In this document: piece by piece, positions 41,569 to 50,040 of the stretch
How positions within the stretch are numbered: the first letter of the stretch is position 1
Layout: every line of letters starts with the position of its first letter
Source: Achromobacter animicus
GTDB taxonomy: Bacteria > Pseudomonadota > Gammaproteobacteria > Burkholderiales > Burkholderiaceae_B
Assembly (NCBI RefSeq): GCF_902859585.1
Contig: NZ_CADIJM010000018.1
Coordinates: 1 to 64,000 of the forward strand
Direction of reading: 5' to 3'
Length of the DNA stretch: 64,000 bases
Position numbers and translations under genes: made by a program
The notes under the pieces: generated by a model
Told to the model about the DNA's origin: nothing
What the model saw: only the letters and a program-made list of their open reading frames with translations
Database searches by the model: none

Positions 41569-42489
41569 TCAGCGCAGCACGTAGTCCACGGGCACCGCCG
41601 GCTCCGGCAGCGGCCGCACACCCAGCCCTTCGAGCAGATCGATCTCGATCACACGGGCCAGCGCCGACAGCGGCAGGTCGTTTTCGTCCGCGCCGAAGGG
41701 ATCTTCCAGCTCGTCGCCCAACGCGTCCAGGCCGAAGAATGTGTAGGCGACGATGGTCACCGCAAGCGGCGTCAGGAACTCCAGCGTGCCCACCAGACCG
41801 AAAGGCAGCAGCAGGCAGAACAGCCATGCGGTGCGATGCAACAGCAGCGAGTAGGCGAACGGACAGGGCGTGAACTTGATGCGTTCGCAGGCCGCCTGGA
41901 TCGCGGCGCACTGCGCGACGCGCTGGGTCAGCCCCTGATACAGGATGTCGGTCAGTTCCCCGCGCCGCAGGCAGGCCGCGAGATCCCGGTTGATGGACAT
42001 GAGCAGCGCATCGGGCACGTTGCGGCAGCCAGCCAGGGAATCCAGCTCGTCCTGCTGCACCCACGGACGCACGGCCTCGACCATGTCCTGTCCGCGCAGC
42101 CGCGCCGCCAGCCCATACCCGAAACCGATGCAGCGCCGCACCAGCCGTTCCTGCACCGGATTGGCGGTGCTGGCCGCCAGCAGCACGGCGCTTTCGCGCG
42201 CCAGGCTGCGCGCCTGCACAACGAGGTCGCCCCACTGCTTGCGGGCTTCCCACCAGCGGTCATAACAGACGTTGTTGCGAAAGCCCATGAAGACGGACAG
42301 GGCCAGACCGAAGAGCGAGAAGGGCACCGCGGTCAGGTGCGCGGGCGAGAAGACCTGGCGGTGGTACATCCACACCACCACGCAGGAGAGCACCGTGATG
42401 ACGATGATCCTGCTGAGGATGCGCGGAATGATGGAACCGCGCAGTACAAAGAACAAAGCCAGCGCGGAGGGCCGCGGACGGACGATCAT
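41569..42489 (-). CDS. Bestrophin-like membrane protein (YneE family)
   Basis: A 306-residue inner-membrane protein with about four hydrophobic segments. It has the bestrophin-like Asn-Asn-Val-Cys-Tyr-Asp-Arg-Trp-Trp-Glu-Ala-Arg-Lys block after helix 2, and an acidic C-terminal Asp-Glu-Leu-Glu-Asp-Pro-Phe-Gly motif corresponding to the calcium clasp region of bestrophins. Bacterial homologues form pentameric channels, mostly cation- or chloride-conducting. ATG 42489 is preferred to a TTG four codons earlier. It converges with the Lrp gene across the tandem repeat. Confidence 0.87.
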   Translation of the reverse strand: MIVRPRPSALALFFVLRGSIIPRILSRIIVITVLSCVVVWMYHRQVFSPAHLTAVPFSLFGLALSVFMGFRNNVCYDRWWEARKQWGDLVVQARSLARESAVLLAASTANPVQERLVRRCIGFGYGLAARLRGQDMVEAVRPWVQQDELDSLAGCRNVPDALLMSINRDLAACLRRGELTDILYQGLTQRVAQCAAIQAACERIKFTPCPFAYSLLLHRTAWLFCLLLPFGLVGTLEFLTPLAVTIVAYTFFGLDALGDELEDPFGADENDLPLSALARVIEIDLLEGLGVRPLPEPAVPVDYVLR

Positions 42490-42596
42490 GATGAATATCA
42501 AGCAAGGGACAAGGCGGCGCCAACTATACGCCTGTCATCGCGCAATAAAGCCGCCGATATAATTCTGTTTCGTCTCACCGCCACCCTCGAGCCTCA

Positions 42597-43187
42597 ATGA
42601 CCACCGAAGACACTCCGATCAAGCCCTGGTATGCCGTCCGCCGCTCCAAGCTGCACGGCAACGGCGTCTTCGCCGCCCGCAAGATCCCTGCAGGCACGCG
42701 CATCATCGAGTACGGCGGCGCGCGCATCAGCGCCAAGGAAGCCGACCGCCGCCATCCCACGAATCCGGATGATCCCTTCCACACGTTCTTCTTTGCGCTC
42801 AGCTCCGGCCGCGTGATCGACGGTGGCGACGAAGGCAACGATGCGCGCTGGATCAACCATTCCTGCCAGCCCAACTGCGAGGCGCAGGAGGGCAAGCACG
42901 GCAAGCGCGTCTACATCGTGGCGCTGCAGGACATTCCGCGCGGCACGGAACTGTCTTACGACTACGGTCTGGTCCTGGACGGCCGCATCACGAAGGCGCT
43001 GAAGGAAGGCTACAAGTGCCTCTGCGGCACGCCGCCTTGCCGCGGCACGATGCTGGCGCTGCCCAAGAAAATGGCGAAGAAGGCCGATGCGGACAAGGCC
43101 ACTAAGACCGATGCCGGCAAGGCCAGGAAAGCCAACGCTGCCAAGACCGCGAAAACTGAAACATCCGAGGCCGCCAAGGCCGCCTGA
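42597..43187 (+). CDS. SET-domain protein-lysine methyltransferase with basic tail
   Basis: A 196-residue protein with a complete SET core: His-Gly-Asn-Gly-Val-Phe-Ala (about 20-26), Arg-Trp-Ile-Asn-His-Ser-Cys (84-90), Glu-Leu-Ser-Tyr-Asp-Tyr-Gly (118-124). A post-SET zinc motif Cys-Leu-Cys-Gly-Thr-Pro-Pro-Cys (141-148) follows. SET enzymes transfer methyl groups to protein lysines. The last 40 residues are a Lys/Ala/Thr-rich, histone-H1-like tail that could bind DNA or be its own substrate. Bacterial SET proteins are patchily distributed and the target is unknown. It stands alone between convergent and riboswitch-controlled genes. Confidence 0.92.
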   Translation: MTTEDTPIKPWYAVRRSKLHGNGVFAARKIPAGTRIIEYGGARISAKEADRRHPTNPDDPFHTFFFALSSGRVIDGGDEGNDARWINHSCQPNCEAQEGKHGKRVYIVALQDIPRGTELSYDYGLVLDGRITKALKEGYKCLCGTPPCRGTMLALPKKMAKKADADKATKTDAGKARKANAAKTAKTETSEAAKAA

Positions 43188-43188
43188 C

Positions 43189-43219
43189 GGAAAACGGGGC
43201 CCGTCGCCCCATTTCCCAA
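43189..43219 (+). terminator. Possible terminator after the SET-domain gene
   Basis: GGAAAA-CGGGGC and GCCCC-ATTTCC can pair across a short loop directly after the stop codon. The stem is imperfect and the T-run is short. Confidence 0.45.
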
Positions 43220-43300
43220 GACCCCAACCGCAATAAGCATATTCAGACCCGCGCTGCGGACAGGCGTACAATCGACCGGTCGTTAACACGACATGCAGTA

Positions 43301-43445
43301 CGTCTTCAGGGCGGGGTGCAATTCCCCACCGGCGGTATGCCATGCAATGTGGCGAGCCCGCGAGCGCCCGGCCAAGCTTTGGCCGGGGTCAGCAGATCTG
43401 GTGAGATGCCAGGGCCGACGGTCATAGTCCGGATGAGAGAAGATG
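43301..43445 (+). ncRNA. FMN riboswitch (RFN element)
   Basis: The characteristic conserved blocks are present in order: TTCAGGGCGGGGTGCAATTCCCC, ACCGGCGGTATGCC, GCCCGCGAGC, then CAGCAGATCTGGTGAGATGCCAGGGCCGACGGTCATAGTCCGGATGAGAGAAGA in pieces. It binds flavin mononucleotide and should reduce expression of the downstream ribB when FMN is plentiful. About 115 bases of expression platform follow before the ribB start. Confidence 0.97.
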
Positions 43446-43561
43446 TGCCGGCACATACTCGGCTGCGCCGGGCGCGTTTGCGCCTTGCCTGGCCGTATTG
43501 CGTTCGGCTGTCGATTAGCCCTGAAACGTTTTTCGCCCCATCCTTTTGCGAGAGCGTTTCA

Positions 43562-44281
43562 ATGTCCAACGTTGCCTTCACCCAGCAGTCCCCCATCCCC
43601 AGCCTGGCTTCGCAGCCCTTTGCCGTGCGCCTGTCGCGCGCGTTGCATCATCTGCGCCTGGGCCGTCCCGTCATCCTCATGGACGACTTTGACCGCGAGA
43701 ACGAAGCGGACCTGATCGTCGCGGCCGACAAGCTGACCGTGCCCGTCATGGCGCAGCTCATCCGAGACGGCAGCGGCATCGTCTGCCTGTGCCTGCCCGG
43801 CGACACGCTGGATCGCCTGGAATTGCCGCCGATGGTCCAGCGCAACCAGAGCCGCTTTGCCACGGCCTTCACCGTGTCGATAGAGGCGCGCGAAGGCGTG
43901 AGCACCGGCGTGTCCGCCGTCGACCGCGTCACCACCATCCGCGCCGCCATCTCGCCGTCGGCGCAGCCCGACGACATCGTCAGCCCCGGCCACGTGTTTC
44001 CGCTGCGCGCCCAACCGGGCGGCGTGCTGACGCGCCGCGGCCACACCGAAGGCTCGGTGGATCTGGCCGTGCTGGCCGGCATGCGCCCGGCGGGCGTGCT
44101 CTGCGAACTGATGAATGCCGACGGCACGATGATGCGCGGCGCGGCGCTGGATCGCTACGCCGCCGAGCACGGGCTGGTGGCGCTGACGATCGCTGAACTG
44201 GCCGACCATCTGCAAAAGCTCAAGGACGGCCAAGCCGAAGCGATCGACGACGAAGTGCTGGAGATGGCGGCGACAGTCTGA
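43562..44281 (+). CDS. ribB: 3,4-dihydroxy-2-butanone-4-phosphate synthase
   Basis: A 239-residue enzyme that converts ribulose 5-phosphate to the four-carbon unit of riboflavin. It has [11 protein letters not shown] (metal and substrate site; Glu-Gly-Asp is more common), [11 protein letters not shown] and [11 protein letters not shown]. No GTP cyclohydrolase II domain is fused, so this is RibB rather than RibBA. ATG 43562 is used; upstream sequence belongs to the FMN riboswitch leader. Being a riboswitch-controlled stand-alone copy, it may top up flavin supply separately from the main rib operon. Confidence 0.95.
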   Translation: MSNVAFTQQSPIPSLASQPFAVRLSRALHHLRLGRPVILMDDFDRENEADLIVAADKLTVPVMAQLIRDGSGIVCLCLPGDTLDRLELPPMVQRNQSRFATAFTVSIEAREGVSTGVSAVDRVTTIRAAISPSAQPDDIVSPGHVFPLRAQPGGVLTRRGHTEGSVDLAVLAGMRPAGVLCELMNADGTMMRGAALDRYAAEHGLVALTIAELADHLQKLKDGQAEAIDDEVLEMAATV

Positions 44282-44536
44282 ACGCACTCGTAGAACGCAC
44301 CCGCGGCTGCGCTGGCCGCGGGCGGCGTCGACAGGGTGAGTTGTTGAACGAGCATTTGAACGAGTGCGCGCGCCCCGATCGCGGGCATGAGCGGATGGCA
44401 TAATTCGCGCGAAGCGATGCAGATCCATGGCCGCCTGGTGGCCACTGCGCCCGACCACGATTGGCCGGCCTGCCATCGCGTGCCGCCAATTCAATGAGCC
44501 ATTGCTCACGTTTGATTCTCGCCCTTTGCCTCACTC

Positions 44537-45286
44537 ATGACCGTCATTCCCCAGCCCCGGAAATCACCGCGCCAACTCAGATCGCAGCAAACCGTCGACA
44601 CCATTCTTCAGGCCACGGCTCGCGTTCTGGCCTCACACGGGTATGCCGGCACCAACACGAATCTGATCGCGGAAACGGCGGGCGTGAGCGTGGGCTCGCT
44701 CTATCAATACTTTCCCAACAAGAACGCGCTGATCGCCGCGCTGCATGACCGGCATGACAACCAGATGCTGGACGTGATCGACGATGTGCTGAACGGCAAC
44801 CCGGCAGCCACGCTGCGCGAGCGCGTGGGCGCGATCGTGCAGGCGATGCTGCACGCGCATCTGCTGGAGCCCGCGCTGCACCGCGTACTGGAAAGGGAGT
44901 TTCCGCTGTTCGACCAGCCGCACGAGCACAGCCGCGCGGACCAGGACATCCACCGCCGCATGCGGCATCTGCTGGAGTTGCACCGCGCAGAAGTCGCGCA
45001 GCAAGACCGGGATCTGGCGACCTACGTGGTGTTGCGGATCATGGAGTCGCTGGTGCACGCGGCCGCGCTCGAGCCGCCCGCGGGCTTCACGCCCAAGCAG
45101 TTGGAAGGCGCGGTGGTCGATGCGGTCATGGGATACCTGGGCGCGTCTGGAAACGCCGCGCCGGGCAAGATGAGCAAGGCAGTCAAAGCTGCCCCGAAGG
45201 CGGCCAGGACGGTCAGCGCAGACAAGCCGGCTAAAGCCATCAAGACAGCCAGCGCCGCCAAAAAGGCGAAGCCGGCGCGCGCCTAG
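44537..45286 (+). CDS. TetR/AcrR-family regulator with Lys/Ala-rich tail
   Basis: A 249-residue repressor. The helix-turn-helix spans about residues 20-66 (Thr-Asn-Thr-Asn-Leu-Ile-Ala-Glu-Thr-Ala-Gly-Val-Ser-Val-Gly-Ser-Leu-Tyr-Gln-Tyr), and the all-helical ligand/dimer domain runs to about 200. The last 45 residues form a Lys/Ala-rich tail not usual for the family, possibly adding nonspecific DNA affinity. No divergently placed target gene is obvious: ribB is upstream on the same strand and the next genes converge. The regulated gene is therefore unknown. Confidence 0.9.
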   Translation: MTVIPQPRKSPRQLRSQQTVDTILQATARVLASHGYAGTNTNLIAETAGVSVGSLYQYFPNKNALIAALHDRHDNQMLDVIDDVLNGNPAATLRERVGAIVQAMLHAHLLEPALHRVLEREFPLFDQPHEHSRADQDIHRRMRHLLELHRAEVAQQDRDLATYVVLRIMESLVHAAALEPPAGFTPKQLEGAVVDAVMGYLGASGNAAPGKMSKAVKAAPKAARTVSADKPAKAIKTASAAKKAKPARA

Positions 45287-45287
45287 C

Positions 45288-45326
45288 CGCCGGACTCAGG
45301 CGCCGGACTCAGACGCCGGACTCAAG
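45288..45326. repeat. Tandem repeat, 13 bp x 3
   Basis: CGCCGGACTCAGG (45288-45300), CGCCGGACTCAGA (45301-45313) and CGCCGGACTCAAG (45314-45326). It starts immediately after the TetR stop codon and runs into the end of the convergent gene. Confidence 0.85.
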
Positions 45327-45825
45327 CGCCGCGCGCCATTCTGGCGAGGCAGTCCGCCGGGCCGCCCGTCACAATGCGCGCGCTGCACGCCAGCATCAGG
45401 TTCAGATTCAGCCCGAAGTCCTCGACGGTATGGCCTTGCGCGTCGACCATGCGCGAGGCGCCGTCGTCCGCCGCCGCCCCCACCGCCACCTGATCGATCA
45501 GCGTGCCGGCCTGGTTGGTGTAGCCCCACACGGGCTTGCCGCAGGCGATCGCGTAGCCCACTTCAAAAGCCGTGCCCGAATCGGGCTCGGCGCCGCGAAA
45601 CGGATTCAGGTTTGCCATCACCATGTCGGCACGGCGGATCAGCGCGACGTTCGCGCGGTAGATCCATTCTGCAAGCGCCTGCCCGGCAAGTTCCGGCGGC
45701 GCGGCGTTATCCAGCGGGAACAGGCCCTCGAAACCGTAGGTGGCGCACAGGGTCTTGAGCCGTTCGCCGTGTGCCACGGCATCGGGCAGAAAGACATCGA
45801 AACCCGCCAGGTACACACTGCGCAT
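45322..45825 (-). CDS. Nucleoside 2-deoxyribosyltransferase-like protein
   Basis: A 167-residue enzyme of the nucleoside deoxyribosyltransferase family, which moves deoxyribose between bases or hydrolyses nucleotides in salvage. It starts Val-Tyr-Leu-Ala-Gly-Phe-Asp-Val-Phe, has Asn-Leu-Asn-Pro-Phe-Arg-Gly, and the catalytic glutamate in Gly-Thr-Ala-Phe-Glu-Val-Gly-Tyr-Ala. ATG 45825 is chosen because the family begins with that strand; longer open frames upstream overlap the flavin reductase gene. It is last in a run of minus-strand small genes, five bases after the flavin reductase stop. Confidence 0.87.
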   Translation of the reverse strand: MRSVYLAGFDVFLPDAVAHGERLKTLCATYGFEGLFPLDNAAPPELAGQALAEWIYRANVALIRRADMVMANLNPFRGAEPDSGTAFEVGYAIACGKPVWGYTNQAGTLIDQVAVGAAADDGASRMVDAQGHTVEDFGLNLNLMLACSARIVTGGPADCLARMARGA

Positions 45826-45830
45826 GGCCC

Positions 45831-46394
45831 TTACTCCGGATCGGCGACGTTGAAGGCTTCGCCGGTGGCGAAGAAGGAGCCGCCGGCCAGGTAGTGCACC
45901 GACCGGCGCTCGTCGTCCGGAAAGTGCCAGCGGTTGCCGGAAAACACGTCCGGCGCCGCCCACGCGGCCACGACCTCGCCGATGAAGAGATCGTAGGCCT
46001 GTTGGTTGTGCGGTTCGGAAATGACCTTGCATTCCAGCCAGCCCAGGCAGCCCTCGATGAGCGGTGCGCCGATCTTGCTGGCGGGAAACGTCGTCAGGCC
46101 GCTGGCCTGGAACTTGTCGTCGTCGCGTCCGGACTGCGATCCCACCACCATCGTGGCGCGCGCTTGCGCCCGCGACGGAATGCACAGCGCGAACTCGCCC
46201 GACGCTTCGATGAGTTCACGCGTCCAGGTATTCTTGTCGACCACGACCAGCATCTTGGGCGGACTGAAGTCCAGCGGCATGGCCCACGCCGCGGCCATCA
46301 CGTTGCGGGCATCGCCGTGCGCGCTGGTGACCAGCACGGTCGGGCCGTGGTTCAGAAGGAGATAGGCGCGGGGCAGGTCAACGGGTTCGATCAT
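45831..46394 (-). CDS. Flavin reductase-like FMN-binding protein
   Basis: A 187-residue flavin-reductase-like domain protein. It has the FMN-phosphate binding segment Gly-Pro-Thr-Val-Leu-Val-Thr-Ser, then Ala-Ala-Trp-Ala-Met-Pro-Leu-Asp-Phe-Ser-Pro-Pro-Lys, and Gly-Glu-Phe-Ala-Leu-Cys-Ile-Pro. Members reduce free flavin or act as FMN-binding oxidoreductases with NAD(P)H. ATG 46394 is preferred over GTG 46400. It lies directly between a deoxyribosyltransferase-like gene and an NTF2-like gene on the same strand. The substrate is unknown. Confidence 0.87.
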   Translation of the reverse strand: MIEPVDLPRAYLLLNHGPTVLVTSAHGDARNVMAAAWAMPLDFSPPKMLVVVDKNTWTRELIEASGEFALCIPSRAQARATMVVGSQSGRDDDKFQASGLTTFPASKIGAPLIEGCLGWLECKVISEPHNQQAYDLFIGEVVAAWAAPDVFSGNRWHFPDDERRSVHYLAGGSFFATGEAFNVADPE

Positions 46395-46400
46395 GGACAC

Positions 46401-46859
46401 CTAGAACATGCCGTTCTTGTTGGCGGGATTCTCGGGGATTTCCTGGCTGACGTCCCAGTGTTCGACGATCTTGCCGTCCTGGACGCGGAAGATGTCGACC
46501 ACGGCCTGGCCGCGGTCTTCCGGCGAATCGCGCCACAGGTTGTGGATCATGACGAGGTCGCCCTCGGCGATGACGCGCTTGATCTCGACGATGGCCTGCG
46601 GATGCTGCTCGAAGTAGCGCGGGAAAAAGTCGACCATCGGCCCGACGCCGTCCTGCATGTACGGATTGTGCTGCGTGTAGTTCGGGCCGACATACAGGCG
46701 CACCGCCTCGTCGACGTCCCGGTCCTGGAACATCATGCGGAAGAACGCGACGGCGATTTCCTTGTTCGATTGCGGCGCGGCGGCAAGCGCCGGTGCAGTT
46801 GCCACGCAACTGGCGGCGACCAGCAGGCAGGCGGCCAAGGATTTCCACTTCTTACGCAT
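46401..46859 (-). CDS. Exported NTF2-like (SnoaL-type) protein
   Basis: A 152-residue protein. A signal peptide (Met-Arg-Lys-Lys then a hydrophobic core, cut near Ala-Leu-Ala-Ala) is followed by an NTF2/SnoaL-like fold: Asn-Tyr-Thr-Gln-His-Asn-Pro and a C-terminal Asp-Gly-Lys-Ile-Val-Glu-His-Trp-Asp strand. Relatives include small epimerases, lactone hydrolases and ligand-binding proteins. The catalytic role is not defined by sequence alone. It is exported to the periplasm and precedes the flavin reductase gene on the same strand. Confidence 0.87.
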   Translation of the reverse strand: MRKKWKSLAACLLVAASCVATAPALAAAPQSNKEIAVAFFRMMFQDRDVDEAVRLYVGPNYTQHNPYMQDGVGPMVDFFPRYFEQHPQAIVEIKRVIAEGDLVMIHNLWRDSPEDRGQAVVDIFRVQDGKIVEHWDVSQEIPENPANKNGMF

Positions 46860-46922
46860 ACAGGACTACTCAGATGACGCCGATCGGCGGCCTGCCAGTT
46901 TACAAACAAACGCGTCCGAGGA

Positions 46923-47534
46923 TCAGTATCCGACGGTATAACGGCGGCGCGAATGCTGGGGCGTCTCGATCTCGTCGGCCAGGGCGATCGCGTAATCTTC
47001 CATCGAAATCCAGCTCTTGCCGTCGTCGTCGGCCAGCAGATGGTCGTCGCCCACGCGGAACGTGCCGGTGCGCTCGCCGGGTTCGAACATGGCCGAAGGC
47101 GACAGGAAGGTCCAGTTCAGCACCTTTTCCTGACGCAGGGTGTCCAGGAACACGACGCCTGCTCGGGCCTCGGGCTTGTAGGCATCGGGGAATTCGGGGG
47201 TGTCGATCAGCATCTTGCCGGGTGCGACCAGCAGGCTGCCGGCGCCGCCCACCACCAGCAGACGCGGCACGCCGGCGTTCTTGACGGCGGCCAGCAGCGG
47301 CTTGGCGTCGGCGGACACGAAGCGCGTGGCGCTAATGACGGCGTCGTGGCCGGCCAGGATGGGGGTCAAACCTTCGGGATCGGTGGCGTCGCCCTGGCGG
47401 ACGGTCAGGCCCGGCTGCTCGTTCACTTCGCCTTGGGTGCGGGCGATGCCCGTCACTTGATGACCGCGCTTGAGCAATTCGTCTGCCACGCGCGAACCCA
47501 CGCGCCCGGTAATGCCGATCAATGCGATTTTCAT
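46923..47534 (-). CDS. NAD(P)-binding oxidoreductase (NmrA/SDR-a type)
   Basis: A 203-residue Rossmann protein starting Ile-Ala-Leu-Ile-Gly-Ile-Thr-Gly-Arg-Val-Gly, the NAD(P) motif of the atypical SDR group. It has Gly-Asp-Ala-Thr-Asp after strand 3 and no Tyr-x3-Lys catalytic pair, as is common in this YwnB/NmrA-like set. ATG 47534 is chosen because it starts the first beta strand; the longer open frame is unlike the family. It is probably a redox sensor or quinone reductase-like protein; the substrate is unknown. Confidence 0.88.
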   Translation of the reverse strand: MKIALIGITGRVGSRVADELLKRGHQVTGIARTQGEVNEQPGLTVRQGDATDPEGLTPILAGHDAVISATRFVSADAKPLLAAVKNAGVPRLLVVGGAGSLLVAPGKMLIDTPEFPDAYKPEARAGVVFLDTLRQEKVLNWTFLSPSAMFEPGERTGTFRVGDDHLLADDDGKSWISMEDYAIALADEIETPQHSRRRYTVGY

Positions 47535-47794
47535 GGTCTTGCTCCTGGAAGGAATGGGCCGGGAACAGGCACCGCACGATTGCGGCGGAACAGGGTCCGG
47601 CTCAAGGCAAAGCCATACTATTCGGTCAAATCCGAACGAAAAACCCGTCAAACAGGAAGAGTTCTTTGCAATCCATGCACCAATGCGCTGGATGGCGGCG
47701 GGCGGCTGGGGTTTGACCGGGCGTGCACGCAGCAGCGGCACGCCCGATCAGTGTGCGCCCGGCGGCCCCGCTTGAACAGGGGCCGCCCCCGCGA

Positions 47795-48721
47795 TCAGCG
47801 GGCGGCGCGTTGCGCCTGATAGACCTGCAGATGCGAATAAGCCACGCGCAGGTAAGTCGCGTCCACGCCCAGCGTGCGGGCACGGCGGACCATGTCGCCG
47901 ACGATGTGGTCGGCCTCGACGGGCAGGCCCTGGCGCAGGTCGCGGAACATGGAGGCGGTCATGGGCTGGGTGCGGTCCGACAGCAGCTTGCGCACGGTGG
48001 CGTCCGCCTCGGGCCGCACGGTGTGACCGGAGGCTGCGGCCACCGACTGCGATTCCTGCAGCAGACCGAGCAGGATGTCGACGCCGTCGTCGGTGGACGC
48101 GATCTCGCCGACCGAGCCGCGCATCAGGCAGGTGGCTGCGGCCAGCGTCGTCAGCATGACGTACTTTTCCCAGATGTCCTGATAGATGTTTTCGCTGAGG
48201 CGGCTGACGTATTCGCCGCCCGCCAGCGCCTGCTCCAGCGCCACGCAGCGCTCGCTGCGGGCGGGGCCGGCGCGTTCGCCGAACACCAGGTTGGCGTGCT
48301 TGCCCAGGTGGACGACTTCGCCTTCGGGGCCGAGCGTGGCGTTGATCTGGCACAGGCCGCCCAGCACGCGATGCGGTTCGAACTCGCGGTCCAGCACGTC
48401 GTACTGAAGCACGCCGTTCATGATGGGCAGCACGGCGGTGTCCGGCCCCACGGCGGGGCGGATAGCCTCGATGGCGCTGTCCAGGTCGTAGGCCTTGCAG
48501 GACAGCACGACGACGTCATAGCTCTCTTGCAACGTCTGCTGCGTGACCAGCTTGGGGTGCAGCGTGGCGTCACCCAGCGGGCTCTGGATGCGCAGCCCGT
48601 GTTCGCGGATGCGCGCGGCACGCGGCTCGCGCACCAGGAACGTCACGTCCGCGCCGGCTTGCGCCGCCCGTCCGCCAAAGTATCCGCCGGTGCCGCCGGC
48701 GCCCAAGAACAACAACCGCAT
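47795..48721 (-). CDS. panE: 2-dehydropantoate 2-reductase (ketopantoate reductase family)
   Basis: A 308-residue NADP enzyme. The N-terminal Gly-Ala-Gly-Gly-Thr-Gly-Gly-Tyr-Phe-Gly-Gly-Arg motif matches ApbA/PanE. The catalytic lysine is in Ser-Cys-Lys-Ala-Tyr-Asp, and the C-terminal domain has Lys-Tyr-Val-Met-Leu-Thr-Thr and the late Glu-Ala-Asp-His-Ile-Val-Gly motif. It reduces ketopantoate to pantoate for coenzyme A synthesis; proteobacteria often carry several paralogues, so this copy may act on another 2-keto acid. The stop lies 260 bases downstream of nothing else coding on this strand. Confidence 0.87.
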   Translation of the reverse strand: MRLLFLGAGGTGGYFGGRAAQAGADVTFLVREPRAARIREHGLRIQSPLGDATLHPKLVTQQTLQESYDVVVLSCKAYDLDSAIEAIRPAVGPDTAVLPIMNGVLQYDVLDREFEPHRVLGGLCQINATLGPEGEVVHLGKHANLVFGERAGPARSERCVALEQALAGGEYVSRLSENIYQDIWEKYVMLTTLAAATCLMRGSVGEIASTDDGVDILLGLLQESQSVAAASGHTVRPEADATVRKLLSDRTQPMTASMFRDLRQGLPVEADHIVGDMVRRARTLGVDATYLRVAYSHLQVYQAQRAAR

Positions 48722-48895
48722 GCCTGTCTCCTGTTGGCTGCCCGCGTCAGGCGCGGGCCGATGCGGGCATTATGCGCCCGGGCCACGCAGCCGCGCACGC
48801 GCGGCGGCCGATGGATCATGCGCTGGACGCTTCAGGCTTGCGGCTCCACGCGTCGGACCTGCCCAAGACGCACCAGGCTTGCTGTCCTGGACGCC

Positions 48896-49810
48896 TCACG
48901 CCTGCTGTTCGCGTTCCAGCCAGGCTTCGTAGCCGCCGCGCAGCGCCCAGATCTTGCGGTAGCCGGCCGCGCGCAGCCGCGAGGCGAGCAGGGCAGCCGA
49001 CACCTCATTCGGGCACGCGCAATAGACCACGATGTCGGAATCGATCGCGCCGGGATCCAGCGCGGGCAACGGCTGCTTCAGGTCCACGGCCACGGCGCCC
49101 GGAATGCGCGCGGCATCGCGCTGCGCCTCGGGCCGCACGTCGAAGACCAGCGCCTCGCGGCCGTCCTGGCGCCATTGCATCAATTCGTCAACCGACAGCC
49201 GTGGAATGACGCGCAGGCTGCGCAGCAGGATCTTGCGTCGCAGAAAGCGCGCCACGATATAGAGCGCCAGCACGGCCGCCAGCACCGCCAGTCCCATCGG
49301 GCCGTAGGTGCCCAGGATGTCCAGCACGTCGTTGATGACGCTGTGGAAGAGGCCGCCGAGCAACAGGGCCGAGCCCACCCAGATCAGCGCGCCAGCCAGG
49401 TCATAGAGGAAGAAGCGGCGGTAAGGCGTGTTGGTCAGCCCGGCCATGACGGTGGACAGCGCGCCCGCGCCCGGCAGGAACTTGCACACCAGCAGCGCGC
49501 GCACGCCGATGCGCAGGTACAGCCGCTGCGTCTGCCGGATGCACGAGTCCTGCGACAACGACAGTTTGCAGACCACGCCCAGCAGACGCGACCCGTAGCG
49601 CCTTCCCGCCCAGTACCACAGGCTGTCGGCGATGAGGCACGCGGCCGTGGCGGCCAGCAGCGGCACGAGCCAGCCGGCGGCGCCGGCCAGCGCGCCGGCG
49701 GCGATCATCATGGGGTAGGCGGGCACCGGCAGACCGGCTTGCTCGATGAGGACGTTGGCGAACACGAGCCACCCGCCGTACTGTTCGAGCAGCAATTGAA
49801 TATCTTGCAT
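48896..49810 (-). CDS. DedA-family membrane protein fused to a rhodanese domain
   Basis: A 304-residue fusion. Residues about 1-190 are a DedA/SNARE-associated-type membrane domain (Glu-Gln-Ala-Gly-Leu-Pro-Val-Pro, Gly-Arg-Arg-Tyr-Gly, and Lys-Phe-Leu-Pro-Gly-Ala-Gly). Residues about 205-300 are a cytosolic rhodanese domain with Phe-Asp-Val-Arg-Pro and the active-site loop Tyr-Cys-Ala-Cys-Pro-Asn-Glu, where the first cysteine is in the sulfur-accepting position. DedA proteins flip lipids such as undecaprenyl phosphate; the sulfur-transfer module suggests a redox or sulfur link. ATG 49810 is preferred to longer open frames. Confidence 0.9.
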   Translation of the reverse strand: MQDIQLLLEQYGGWLVFANVLIEQAGLPVPAYPMMIAAGALAGAAGWLVPLLAATAACLIADSLWYWAGRRYGSRLLGVVCKLSLSQDSCIRQTQRLYLRIGVRALLVCKFLPGAGALSTVMAGLTNTPYRRFFLYDLAGALIWVGSALLLGGLFHSVINDVLDILGTYGPMGLAVLAAVLALYIVARFLRRKILLRSLRVIPRLSVDELMQWRQDGREALVFDVRPEAQRDAARIPGAVAVDLKQPLPALDPGAIDSDIVVYCACPNEVSAALLASRLRAAGYRKIWALRGGYEAWLEREQQA

Positions 49811-50040
49811 TGGGGTTTCCAGCTTGCCGCGCGCGGCGCGGGCGCGGCTCATGCGCGCAATTTTAGGCGCGCGGCCTCGCGCTTGGGGCATAGACCCTGC
49901 CGTCCGCGCGGCAACACTGCGTTCCATTGCAGTGCGTCGCACGACCCGCCGGTGTCCATCCATCGGGACACCACGCACCAAACTGGTGCCACGCTTCCCC
50001 GCGAGGGTGCCTATAATCCTGCCCGGCCATCAGGTTTCCC

